DNA of 13,753 nt from Suilimivivens sp964571145 (GCA_964571145.1 CAZNAP010000061.1:1-13753), one strand, 5' to 3'; shown: positions 6,045-13,753, counted from the stretch's first letter. The notes: a model not told the origin generated them from the sequence alone. A program made the numbers and translations.

Positions 6045-8045
6045 ATGAAGAAGAGTAAACTTTTGCCTAAATTGGCGTTTAAAGGGGTTATACAGAACGG
6101 AACGGTGTATTTTCCGTATTTTGTAGCCTGTATATTTTCTGTTTTTACATTGTTTGTTTTTGCATCGATTGTCGGAAATGATATCGTGGAAACACTGCCC
6201 AACAGTGCTTATGCGTGGATGCTGTTAATGTTGGGTGAAATTCTTTTGTGCATCATTCTTTTACCATTTTTGTTTTATGCCAATAGTTTTCTGATTAAGC
6301 GGCGAAAAAAAGAAATTGGTCTTTATAGCTTATTGGGATTGGAGAAAAAACATATCGGTATTATGCTACTGCTTGAAAATTTGATTATTTATGTGGTGTC
6401 AATTATGGGCGGAGTGTTGCTTGGCATGGTGCTATCAAAACTGCTGTTTTTATTACTGTTAAAACTAAGCGGATTGCCGGTGGTGGCAGAATTCACGTTT
6501 ACCTGGAGTGCCTTTATCATCACATTAATTTATTTTGCGGTGGTATTTTTGATTAATTATATTTACAGTTTGATTCAGCTTGGTAAGTCTAAACCGATAG
6601 AGCTACTTTCAGGTAGTAAAAAAGGTGAAAAAGAACTCAGAGGAGTTGGTTTATTTGCAGTATTGGGTGCCATTACATTGGCTTGGGGATATAAACTGTC
6701 TATTTGTTCGAAACTGGGCAGTATGATTTTCACAGACTTCTTTATAGCAGTTTTCTTAGTGGTAGTAGGCACCTATTTTCTGTTTACTTCGGGAAGCATC
6801 TTCTTTTTACGAATGCTTAAAAAAAGAAAGGGTATTTACTATAAATCGGATAACTTCATTACGATTTCCGGTATGCTATATCGAATGAAGAAGAACGCAG
6901 CCAGCCTTTCAAATATTTGCATTTTTTCCACCATGGTATTGATTACCTTGATTTGTACACTGGCGGTCTTTTTCGGAAAAGAAGAAGTGGCTTATTTTGA
7001 CTATCCTTATGACGTACAGTTACACTATAGTGAGGGAAGTTTTGATAAGGCTGCTATGAAAGAAGAAGTACGTCTGTTAGAAGAAAAGCATGGCCTTAAA
7101 TCACAGAGAATCGATTTTTATACTTTCCTACGAGTTGGCTGTGGCAAACTTGAACAGGAGAATCGGTTTCAAAAAAAATTCACCGGAGACATGTCAAAAG
7201 ACAACTATGGCGTCTATTTTATGACAGTAGATGATTATAATCAGTTAGTTGGAACAAACGAAGCACTGGAGGAAAATCAAGTCATTATTTATACCAGTGG
7301 CCGGAATTTTGGATATAAAACCATAGATTTCTTGGGTGTGGAAGCACAAGTGAAGTCAGAAACCAGTGATCTGTATCCATGGCCAAAGGCGCAGGACAAT
7401 ACCTTTAGTACAGAATATGTAGTTGTAGTTAAGGATCGGGCAGAAAGAGACCGTTTTATAAGTGCTTGGGCTAAAGAAAGCGGAGTGGAAGACATGACTG
7501 CATTTTTAAACAGTGGAAGTCAAGTGGTGTCGATTCTATCAGAAGGCAGTGAAGACGCAAAGACAGCTTTTGCAGACGAGATTTCCACATGGGCACAGAA
7601 ACAGCCTGGCTTTACTTCTTTTCAAAACGGAGTCCAAGGAAGAATTATGAATATTTCCATGCAGGGCGGACTCTTATTCATAGGAATTATTTTTGGCCTC
7701 ATTTTCTTTATGTGTCTGCTGTTAATTATGTATTACAAACAGATTTCAGAGGGCTATGAAGACCAAAGCAGCTTCGCTATTATGCAAAAAGTAGGGCTCA
7801 GCGACCGTGAAATCAAAAGCACTGTTCATAAGCAGATTCTCATGGTATTTTTTATCCCGCTTGGTGCATCGATTATGCATACGATAGTAGGGTCGTTTAT
7901 GGTAAAGGGTTTGTTGGGATCGCTACGTTTTTTTAACACACTCTTGTTGGTCAAGTGTAGCATCGCGGTTTCAATACTGTTTTTAGTAATCTATGGCATT
8001 AGTTACCTCATGACAGCCAAAACATACTATAAAATCGTCAGATAA
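6045..8045 (+). CDS. BceB-type ABC transporter permease (FtsX-like)
   Basis: The protein has 666 residues, the normal BceB length, with about ten predicted membrane helices. Helices lie near 22-42, 58-78, 107-127, 153-176 and 229-250, with 291-310 before the large loop and 541-563, 598-619 and 636-655 after it. The outside domain (about 311-540, 230 residues) between helices 7 and 8 is diagnostic of Bce-type peptide-sensing permeases. FtsX-like regions flank it. I chose ATG at 6045: it gives the typical start MKKSKLLPKLAFKG and has GGAGG 12 nt upstream. An in-frame ATG at 6015 lies inside the ATPase gene and adds an atypical Asn/Trp-rich extension. It works with the ATPase upstream and probably forms a sensory complex with the kinase at 3303. 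Confidence 0.92.
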   Translation: MKKSKLLPKLAFKGVIQNGTVYFPYFVACIFSVFTLFVFASIVGNDIVETLPNSAYAWMLLMLGEILLCIILLPFLFYANSFLIKRRKKEIGLYSLLGLEKKHIGIMLLLENLIIYVVSIMGGVLLGMVLSKLLFLLLLKLSGLPVVAEFTFTWSAFIITLIYFAVVFLINYIYSLIQLGKSKPIELLSGSKKGEKELRGVGLFAVLGAITLAWGYKLSICSKLGSMIFTDFFIAVFLVVVGTYFLFTSGSIFFLRMLKKRKGIYYKSDNFITISGMLYRMKKNAASLSNICIFSTMVLITLICTLAVFFGKEEVAYFDYPYDVQLHYSEGSFDKAAMKEEVRLLEEKHGLKSQRIDFYTFLRVGCGKLEQENRFQKKFTGDMSKDNYGVYFMTVDDYNQLVGTNEALEENQVIIYTSGRNFGYKTIDFLGVEAQVKSETSDLYPWPKAQDNTFSTEYVVVVKDRAERDRFISAWAKESGVEDMTAFLNSGSQVVSILSEGSEDAKTAFADEISTWAQKQPGFTSFQNGVQGRIMNISMQGGLLFIGIIFGLIFFMCLLLIMYYKQISEGYEDQSSFAIMQKVGLSDREIKSTVHKQILMVFFIPLGASIMHTIVGSFMVKGLLGSLRFFNTLLLVKCSIAVSILFLVIYGISYLMTAKTYYKIVR

Positions 8046-8115
8046 CAATCATGTTTAAATAAGTTTTCATTAATATTTGATGTGCTTTCTCAATTTAAAA
8101 TGAAATTTGCCAGTC

Positions 8116-8144
8116 TTGTGCTTGTTAACATAATATGCTATAAT
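8116..8144 (+). promoter_or_regulatory. Extended -10 promoter of the FIST/hydrogenase-EAL unit
   Basis: A perfect TATAAT (8139-8144) is preceded by TGC, making an extended -10 element. TTGTGC (8116-8121) lies 17 nt upstream as a partial -35 box. The predicted start near 8151 leaves a leader of about 40 nt. Confidence 0.7.
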
Positions 8145-8163
8145 TGTTCATCAGGAAATATTT

Positions 8164-8184
8164 GTCAAAGTTTTTTGACGGAGG
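8164..8184 (+). promoter_or_regulatory. Leader hairpin touching the ribosome binding site of the FIST gene
   Basis: GTCAAA (8164-8169) and TTTGAC (8174-8179) form a perfect 6-bp stem with a GTTT loop. The stem ends one base before the ribosome binding site GGAGG (8180-8184), which supports ATG 8190 as the start. The stem could modulate ribosome access, but at 6 AT-rich base pairs it is weak. Confidence 0.4.
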
Positions 8185-8189
8185 AATAT

Positions 8190-9305
8190 ATGGATAAAAA
8201 GAGTTTTTCCATATGTTATAGCGATGATAGCAATCCAAAACTGGCGATTCAAGAGATTTCCATGCAAATGGAGAATAGTGCGCCAGCCCTTATTATGTTT
8301 TTTTCCTCCATTCAGAACTTTGCGTTTTATACAGAAGAATTAACAAAGCTTTATCCAAATACAGAAATAATCGGAACCACAACTTATGTGGCTTTGTCTT
8401 CGAAAGGTGCTTCCAAGACAGCGTTAACTGCCATAGCCCTTTTTGATGGAATTGAATGTGCAGGCGGGATTATTACAGATGTACGACGATTCCCCCAAAA
8501 GCATACCCCCATTATCAGAGAAAGCCTATCAAAAATTTCAGATACGAATAATTGCTGCTGTATCGAGTTTACGACAGCTTTTGACGCTTGCGAAGAAATT
8601 ATACAAGATACATTTCGCAGTGTTTTAGAGGAATATAATATTGCTGTAGTTGGCGGTTCAGCTGGAAATGCAGGTGACTCTACCGAATCCTATGTTGCAT
8701 ATAATGGAACGGTATATAGTGAAGCCTGCGTTTTTGTAATTGTCAAAAACCTTTTGGGAGCCATTCATTTGTTTTGCGAAAATATATACAAACCGACAGA
8801 TCAGTTCTTTTATGCGACAGATGTGGATTGTGAGGAACGCAAAGTATATGAGTTTGATGGAAAACCGGCAACAAAGGTTTTGGCCAAGGCACTTAATGTA
8901 AGCGAAGAAGAATTACCGAGTGTTTTGCCCTTTCATCCGCTGGGAAGAATGACAGATGGAAATATTTATATTACTGATTTTAACCAAATTACAGAAGACG
9001 GAGCAATGTCTTTTTTTGCACGAATTTACAACCGTACGAAAATGGCGTTGATGGTTGCTGATGATGTACAATCTGTACTTTCAAATACCATTCAAAAAAT
9101 TCATGATGAAACAAAAACAATTAGATTTATGCTGGTAGTCAATTGCCTTTCCCGGTCAAAACGTTTTGAGTCGGAAGGTGTTTTTGAATTATTTACAGAC
9201 AGACTCAGAGACGAACTGGGAGAATACGTTGGTTTTTCAGGATATGGCGAACAGATTAATTATGAACATTTGAATAAGACAATGCTAATAGCCATTTTTG
9301 AATAA
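8190..9305 (+). CDS. FIST-domain sensory protein
   Basis: The protein has 371 residues with no membrane segment or signal peptide. It matches the FIST_N/FIST_C architecture: an N-terminal ligand-binding region (about 30-225) with the glycine-rich VVGGSAGN (153-160), and a C-terminal region (about 226-365) with VVNCLSRS (316-323) and GFSGYGEQ (348-355). FIST domains are predicted intracellular sensors of small ligands, proposed to include amino acids, and often occur with signal-transduction outputs. I chose ATG 8190 because GGAGG ends 5 nt upstream; an ATG at 8082 lies before the predicted promoter and adds 36 atypical residues. It has no output domain of its own, and the hydrogenase-EAL protein starts 25 nt downstream, so the two probably act together. 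The ligand is unknown. Confidence 0.87.
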   Translation: MDKKSFSICYSDDSNPKLAIQEISMQMENSAPALIMFFSSIQNFAFYTEELTKLYPNTEIIGTTTYVALSSKGASKTALTAIALFDGIECAGGIITDVRRFPQKHTPIIRESLSKISDTNNCCCIEFTTAFDACEEIIQDTFRSVLEEYNIAVVGGSAGNAGDSTESYVAYNGTVYSEACVFVIVKNLLGAIHLFCENIYKPTDQFFYATDVDCEERKVYEFDGKPATKVLAKALNVSEEELPSVLPFHPLGRMTDGNIYITDFNQITEDGAMSFFARIYNRTKMALMVADDVQSVLSNTIQKIHDETKTIRFMLVVNCLSRSKRFESEGVFELFTDRLRDELGEYVGFSGYGEQINYEHLNKTMLIAIFE

Positions 9306-9330
9306 ACTGCATGAAAGGAACAGCGCTTTT

Positions 9331-12300
9331 ATGGCAAGATACAATAATGGAATGATTTATACCAATGATAATTGTATTGGGTGTAATAAGTGTATTTTTG
9401 AATGTCCGGTGATCGGGGCAAATGTTTCTGTATATGAACATGGTCAAAACAGAATTTTGGTAAATGAAAAGAAATGTATTCATTGCGGCCATTGTTTAAG
9501 TGCGTGTACCCATAATGCGCGTGAATATCGAGATGATACAGAGGCTTTTTTTGAAGCTCTTTCAGCGGGTAAAAATATATCAATTGCAGTAGCACCTTCC
9601 TTCTATATTAATTATCCGGAGAAGGCAAAAAAGGTTTTGGGCTATTTGCGTTATTTGGGTGCAAAGAAAATATATGACGTTGGATATGGTGCTGATATCG
9701 CTACCTACTGTCATTTGAAGTATTTTGAGAAGAAGGCAAAGACACCTGAACAGTGTCCGGCTTTCTTATCAAAAAGTTGCCCTGCAATTGTAAACTACGC
9801 GGAGTGTTGTGTTCCTGAGGCGATTGAATCCATTATACCGATTCATTCTCCGGTTATTTGTCTGGGAATTTATGTACATAAATATTTGGGCGACCAGTCA
9901 GAAATTGCATTTGTTAGTCCGTGCGTTTCCAAGAAGGATGAAATCGAATCTCCAACAACAGGCGGAGTGATTAATTATAATGTTACATTTAAACATTTAA
10001 TGCAATATCTGGAGAATATTGTGCTGGATGATTATTATGCTGAAAGTGATTTGGAACCAATTGGGTTAGGAGAACTCTTTCCTATAGCAGGAGGTTTTAA
10101 AGAGTATATAGAAACGTTTTTAACAAAAGATGAAGTTGTATTAAGAACCGAGGGACTTCCGGGCAGACATGAGGAACTACATGAATATTGTGCAGCTCTG
10201 AACGCATCGGATAACAGTCCGTCGTTGGTTGATATTTTAAACTGTACACACGGGTGTTTGACCGGGCCGGCTACGGAATCAAGTAATTATGACGTTGTAA
10301 ATATGCTGAAAAGCTATAAGCATGTTCATTCCAAGTTTCAAACAGAGGCATTTGACGATAAATTATCGACACAGGAACGCAGAGACAAATATGAGGCGTT
10401 GTTTTCCTCTTTAGATGTTTCAGATTTTGAATGTGAGTTTATTGACAGGTTTCAACAACCTTTTCATATTCCGGAAAGTACTTATGATGAGATTTTCAAT
10501 GCTATGCATAAATACTCTCCGCAGGAAAGAAGTGTAAACTGCCATTCTTGCGGTTATGCTTCTTGCCGTGAGATGGTAACAGCGATTGCTTATGGCTATA
10601 ATCATATGGAAAATTGTATTCATTACACAAAGGATGAAATTGCCAGATTGTATTATACCGACCCGGTAACGGAAATATCGAATAAAGCAGCTTTCTTGCG
10701 AGATACAGAGGAATTGCTACATAGTAATCCGGACACCAAATATGTTATTTGTACGGCTGATATTAATAACTTTACAGCGATTAATGATATGTATGGGTTT
10801 GAAAACGGTAATAAAGTACTTCAATTCTTAGCACAGACAGGCACTCGATTTGTAGAGGGGATTGGTGTTTGTGCCAGACTGGATACAGACCACTTTGCAT
10901 TGTGCTTTCCCTATTCTGAAGATTTGCTGGAAGAACTGCGCAGGGCTGACTTTTTTGATTGCCATGAAATTTCGATTGATTTTCCGATTACTTTACGATT
11001 TGGAATCTATATTGTTGAGGATATTGACGAACAAGTTGATAAAATGCTGGATTTAGCGGCTATTGCAATGAGCAAGGAAGGCGACCGAAGCAGAAACACC
11101 TTTTCCTATTATAATAATAAACTCAGACAAGAGTTAATTGAAGAAGCTAATATTACATCACAAATGAGAGAAGCTTTGGATAAAGAGGAGTTTTATATTT
11201 ATCTGCAGCCTCAATATAATCATGCGACCGGTGAATTAATCGGTGCGGAAGCTTTGTGCCGTTGGATTAAGTCTGATGGAAGCATTTTATCACCGGCTGT
11301 TTTTATTCCGGTTTTTGAAAAGAATGGCTTTATTATTGAACTGGATCGTTACATGTGGGAAAAGACCTTCGCACTGGTACGAAAATGGTTGGATGCCGGT
11401 ATTGCTCCGGTACCCGTCTCGGTCAATATATCCAGAATCAGTCTGCAGGATGTTAATTTATCTGAGGTTCTAATTGAGCTGGGTAGAAAATATCAGGTTA
11501 ATCCTGCATTAATACACTTGGAAATCACAGAAAGCGCTTATATCAGCAATCAAATGCAGATTATTAATATCATCAATACGTTACGTGGAAATGGCTTCTT
11601 GATTGCCATGGATGATTTTGGAAGCGGTTATTCATCACTCAATACATTGAAAAACGTACCAATTGATATACTAAAATTGGATATGGGATTTTTGCGTGGG
11701 GACGAGGAGAAGGATAAAGGCGGTAATATTATCAGTTCCGTTATCCGAATGGCACAGTCTTTGAAATTGTATACTATTGCAGAGGGTGTGGAAACGGTCA
11801 ATCAGGCTAATTTCTTAAAGAGCGTAGGATGCGATATGATACAGGGCTTCCTGTATGCCAAGCCAATGCCTGTTTCACAATACGAGGAGCTCTTTACCAC
11901 AGCATCTTTATGCCATACAGTCAGTCATCCAAATATTATGACAAATATTAATATAGATAGCTTTTTCAATCCGGATTCCAGTGAAACCAAAATGTTTGAT
12001 TATTATACTGGTGCAGCAATTTTGTTTGAGTATGAAAAAGGAAAAATGTCAATCGTTAGAATTAATGATAAGTATATTCGAGCGCTGGGATTAGATAAAG
12101 AAAGTTTTGAAACAATACGTCATAGGTTTATGGATGAATTGATGCCGGAGTCCAGAAAGCATTTGACAGATGCTTTCGAGAGAGCAATTCGTACAGGACA
12201 GGAAACCATATGCCTGACAGAACACCGCGGCAGCAACAGCAACAAACCAATCTGGATTAAGTCTCATATTTGGTGTGTAGCGGCAAATGGCGAGCGGTAT

Positions 12301-12747
12301 ACAATGTATGGATTAGCTGAAGATATATCGGCAGAAAAGAATTCAGAAACTGCTTTATTGGAAGCTAACAAGCAAATGGAAATGATTATGGAAAACCTGA
12401 CAACAGGCGTATGCTTGTTTAAAGGATATCTGGTGGATACACCCGAAAAGCAAATGGTTTTAATGAAGCCGATTACAGTTAATAATGCCTTTGTAGAATT
12501 TACAGGCTATACCCGTGAAGAAATTGCACAGTGGACAGAAGAAAATGCAATGCAGATTATGCATCCAAAGGATATAGACGGATACAATAAGGCACTTTAT
12601 AAGGCGATTAAGAATAAGAAAAAAATGCAATATGTTTACAGAATCCGCACCAAGGCCGGAACCTATGAGTTGGTAAGAATCAACTCTGTAACGATTTTGG
12701 AAGAGGACGGTACGATTTGGATGATTGCCAATCTTACAGAAGGATAG
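9331..12747 (+). CDS. Sensory [FeFe]-hydrogenase-like / degenerate GGDEF / EAL / PAS fusion protein
   Basis: This is a soluble 1138-residue protein. Two [4Fe-4S] ferredoxin motifs come first: C15, C18, C21, C25 and C49, C52, C55, C59. An H-cluster domain (about 80-320) has the three ligand motifs in sensory form: SKSCP (C150), SPCVSKKDE (C198) and NCTHGC (C305, C309). A four-Cys Fe-S domain follows (C404, C407, C412, C429). The GGDEF domain (about 440-600) has DTDHF at 518-522 in place of GGDEF, so cyclase activity is unlikely. The EAL domain (about 620-855) keeps E640, N699, E731, D761/D762, K782 and E818, so c-di-GMP hydrolysis is likely. Two PAS-like regions (about 885-1005 and 1015-1138) end the protein. 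Start ATG 9331 has GAAAGGAA about 10 nt upstream; a TTG at 9298 overlaps the FIST gene and is less likely. Predicted role: couple H2 or redox state to c-di-GMP level. Confidence 0.9.
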   Translation: MARYNNGMIYTNDNCIGCNKCIFECPVIGANVSVYEHGQNRILVNEKKCIHCGHCLSACTHNAREYRDDTEAFFEALSAGKNISIAVAPSFYINYPEKAKKVLGYLRYLGAKKIYDVGYGADIATYCHLKYFEKKAKTPEQCPAFLSKSCPAIVNYAECCVPEAIESIIPIHSPVICLGIYVHKYLGDQSEIAFVSPCVSKKDEIESPTTGGVINYNVTFKHLMQYLENIVLDDYYAESDLEPIGLGELFPIAGGFKEYIETFLTKDEVVLRTEGLPGRHEELHEYCAALNASDNSPSLVDILNCTHGCLTGPATESSNYDVVNMLKSYKHVHSKFQTEAFDDKLSTQERRDKYEALFSSLDVSDFECEFIDRFQQPFHIPESTYDEIFNAMHKYSPQERSVNCHSCGYASCREMVTAIAYGYNHMENCIHYTKDEIARLYYTDPVTEISNKAAFLRDTEELLHSNPDTKYVICTADINNFTAINDMYGFENGNKVLQFLAQTGTRFVEGIGVCARLDTDHFALCFPYSEDLLEELRRADFFDCHEISIDFPITLRFGIYIVEDIDEQVDKMLDLAAIAMSKEGDRSRNTFSYYNNKLRQELIEEANITSQMREALDKEEFYIYLQPQYNHATGELIGAEALCRWIKSDGSILSPAVFIPVFEKNGFIIELDRYMWEKTFALVRKWLDAGIAPVPVSVNISRISLQDVNLSEVLIELGRKYQVNPALIHLEITESAYISNQMQIINIINTLRGNGFLIAMDDFGSGYSSLNTLKNVPIDILKLDMGFLRGDEEKDKGGNIISSVIRMAQSLKLYTIAEGVETVNQANFLKSVGCDMIQGFLYAKPMPVSQYEELFTTASLCHTVSHPNIMTNINIDSFFNPDSSETKMFDYYTGAAILFEYEKGKMSIVRINDKYIRALGLDKESFETIRHRFMDELMPESRKHLTDAFERAIRTGQETICLTEHRGSNSNKPIWIKSHIWCVAANGERYTMYGLAEDISAEKNSETALLEANKQMEMIMENLTTGVCLFKGYLVDTPEKQMVLMKPITVNNAFVEFTGYTREEIAQWTEENAMQIMHPKDIDGYNKALYKAIKNKKKMQYVYRIRTKAGTYELVRINSVTILEEDGTIWMIANLTEG

Positions 12748-12795
12748 AATATTAGATTGGTACCTGTTTCTTCTTATCTTATTGGAGGCGAAAAA

Positions 12796-13512
12796 ATGGA
12801 ACCGAGCGAACAGCTTAAAAAATGGATAGATGAGAGTCATAATATTGTATTTTTTGGCGGAGCCGGTGTTTCCACAGAAAGTGGGATTCCGGATTTCAGA
12901 AGTGTAGATGGCCTTTATCATCAGCAATATGATTTCCCGCCGGAGACAATTCTCAGCCATACTTTTTTCCGAAACAAACCGGAGGAATTCTTTAGATTCT
13001 ACCGGGATAAAATGCTTTGCCTGGATGCCCGGCCTAATGCAGCACATTTGAAGCTGGCGCAGTGGGAGAGGGAAGGCAAATTAAAGGCAGTAATTACCCA
13101 AAATATCGATGGACTTCATCAAGAGGCCGGCAGCCAAAAGGTACTGGAGTTGCACGGTAGTGTTTTACGGAATTATTGTGAAAAGTGCGGTAAATTCTTT
13201 GATGCTACATTTATGTTAGAATCAGAGGGCGTGCCAAAATGTGATGCCTGTGGCGGAAGTATTAAGCCGGATGTGGTGCTCTATGAAGAAGGCTTAAATG
13301 ACCAAATTATGGTGGACTCCATCAATGCAATCAGGCAAGCAGATGTATTGATTGTCGGTGGCACTTCATTGGTAGTTTACCCGGCAGCAGGACTCATTGA
13401 TTATTATCAGGGTCACAAGCTGGTTTTAGTGAATAAAACTTCCACGGCTAGAGACGGAATAGCTGATTTAATGGTACAAGGCAGTATTGGTGAAATTTTT
13501 GCAACACTTTAA
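12796..13512 (+). CDS. NAD-dependent protein deacylase, SIR2 (sirtuin) family
   Basis: The protein has 238 residues, the normal size of bacterial sirtuins. The NAD-binding loop GAGVSTESGIPDFR is at 22-35, TQNIDGLH at 101-108, and the catalytic His is H120 in ELHGS. A zinc ribbon has C128, C131, C149 and C152. The GGTSLVVYPAAG motif near 188 closes the Rossmann core. It should remove acetyl or other acyl groups from lysines, producing nicotinamide and O-acyl-ADP-ribose. ATG 12796 is chosen because GGAGG lies 7 nt upstream; a GTG at 12757 would add 13 residues without comparable support. It follows the sensor gene by 48 nt with no terminator, so co-transcription is possible. It is cobB-like in family, but substrate class (acetyl or succinyl) cannot be decided. 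Confidence 0.94.
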   Translation: MEPSEQLKKWIDESHNIVFFGGAGVSTESGIPDFRSVDGLYHQQYDFPPETILSHTFFRNKPEEFFRFYRDKMLCLDARPNAAHLKLAQWEREGKLKAVITQNIDGLHQEAGSQKVLELHGSVLRNYCEKCGKFFDATFMLESEGVPKCDACGGSIKPDVVLYEEGLNDQIMVDSINAIRQADVLIVGGTSLVVYPAAGLIDYYQGHKLVLVNKTSTARDGIADLMVQGSIGEIFATL

Positions 13513-13521
13513 GAGGTAAAG

Positions 13522-13722
13522 ATGGATATTCAAGTTGGGAATATAGTCAAGCTAAAGAAAAGTCATCCTTGTGGCAGTTTCGAATGGGAAGTATTACGCA
13601 TTGGTGCAGACTTTCGATTGAAATGTATGGGATGTGGACATCAAATTATGACACCTCGTAAGCAGGTGGAAAAAAATATTAAAGAAATTAGAAATAAATT
13701 GTTACTATTCACAGTCAAATAA
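13522..13722 (+). CDS. DUF951-family small protein
   Basis: The protein has 66 residues. It shows the DUF951 pattern of conserved Firmicute proteins: GNIVKLKKSHPCGS near 6-19, EWEVLRIGADFRLKC (21-35), then CMGCG (35-39) and a TPRKQVEK tail. Cys18, Cys35 and Cys38 could bind a metal. The ribosome binding site GAGG is 5 nt before the ATG, and the gene starts 9 nt after the sirtuin stop, so they are probably co-transcribed. The function of the family is not established; it often sits near housekeeping genes. The stop lies inside a TAAA tandem run. Confidence 0.88.
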   Translation: MDIQVGNIVKLKKSHPCGSFEWEVLRIGADFRLKCMGCGHQIMTPRKQVEKNIKEIRNKLLLFTVK

Positions 13723-13736
13723 ATAAATAAATAAAA
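13717..13736 (+). repeat. TAAA microsatellite at the end of the DUF951 gene
   Basis: Four to five tandem AAAT/TAAA units begin at the stop codon and give several successive stop codons. This is a simple low-complexity repeat near the window edge. No terminator stem can be judged because the window ends 17 nt later. Confidence 0.6.
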
Positions 13737-13753
13737 AGAGCTTACTCTGAACA

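Noticed and set aside
8082..8189. ATG 8082 as start of the FIST protein
   Set aside because: The extension spans the predicted extended -10 promoter and leader hairpin, while ATG 8190 has GGAGG at the right distance.
9298..9330. TTG start at 9298 for the hydrogenase-EAL protein
   Set aside because: It adds 11 residues overlapping the FIST gene; the ATG at 9331 has a better-placed ribosome binding site and begins just before the first ferredoxin motif.
9331..10600. Catalytic, energy-conserving [FeFe] hydrogenase
   Set aside because: The proton-relay cysteine is missing, the motifs are of the sensory type, and the domain is fused to signalling domains without bioenergetic subunits nearby.
12460..13047. 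Leftward 195-codon open frame across the end of the sensor gene and start of the sirtuin gene
   Set aside because: It is the longest antisense frame, but it covers two well-supported genes on the other strand, and its translation has no recognisable domain.

Overview
The window looks like chromosome from a low-GC anaerobic Firmicute, most likely a Lachnospiraceae-type gut clostridium. This is inferred from the AT-rich composition, strong GGAGG-type ribosome binding sites, Firmicute-style sirtuin and DUF951 genes, a Bce-type two-component/ABC set, and a [FeFe]-hydrogenase-like sensor. No species call is possible from sequence alone. Apart from one broken-looking gene, I see no clear mobile element, CRISPR array or rRNA.

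Layout. Positions 1-266 hold the 3' end of a tRNA-Glu gene, a hairpin overlapping a well-formed sigma-A promoter, a tRNA-Cys gene and its terminator. After about 290 nt with no gene, a leftward nucleotidyltransferase-fold protein (DUF4037-like) occupies 560-1360. Everything downstream reads rightward. Positions 1541-4325 encode a membrane-anchored or exported ComEC-type metallo-beta-lactamase protein, an OmpR-family response regulator 3 nt after it, and a small intramembrane-sensing (BceS-like) histidine kinase. Positions 4385-5088 hold a membrane/coiled-coil gene that appears split by a one-base frameshift, followed by a terminator. Positions 5252-8045 encode a BceAB-type ABC transporter, the expected partner of the two-component system in sensing and resisting cell-wall-active peptides.

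Positions 8116-13722 form a second unit behind an extended -10 promoter: a FIST-domain sensory protein; a 1138-residue multidomain protein; a SIR2-family NAD-dependent deacylase; and a small DUF951 zinc-ribbon-like protein. The 1138-residue protein has a two-cluster ferredoxin domain, a sensory-type [FeFe]-hydrogenase H-cluster domain, a further four-cysteine Fe-S domain, a degenerate GGDEF domain, an intact EAL domain and two PAS-like domains. No terminator separates these genes, so one transcript is plausible.

The most interesting object is the hydrogenase-EAL fusion. It reads as a cytoplasmic H2/redox sensor wired within one polypeptide to cyclic-di-GMP hydrolysis, with the FIST protein as a likely co-sensor. 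This is a prediction from motifs. The second most interesting is the hidden continuous reading frame joining the two small open frames at 4385-5088.
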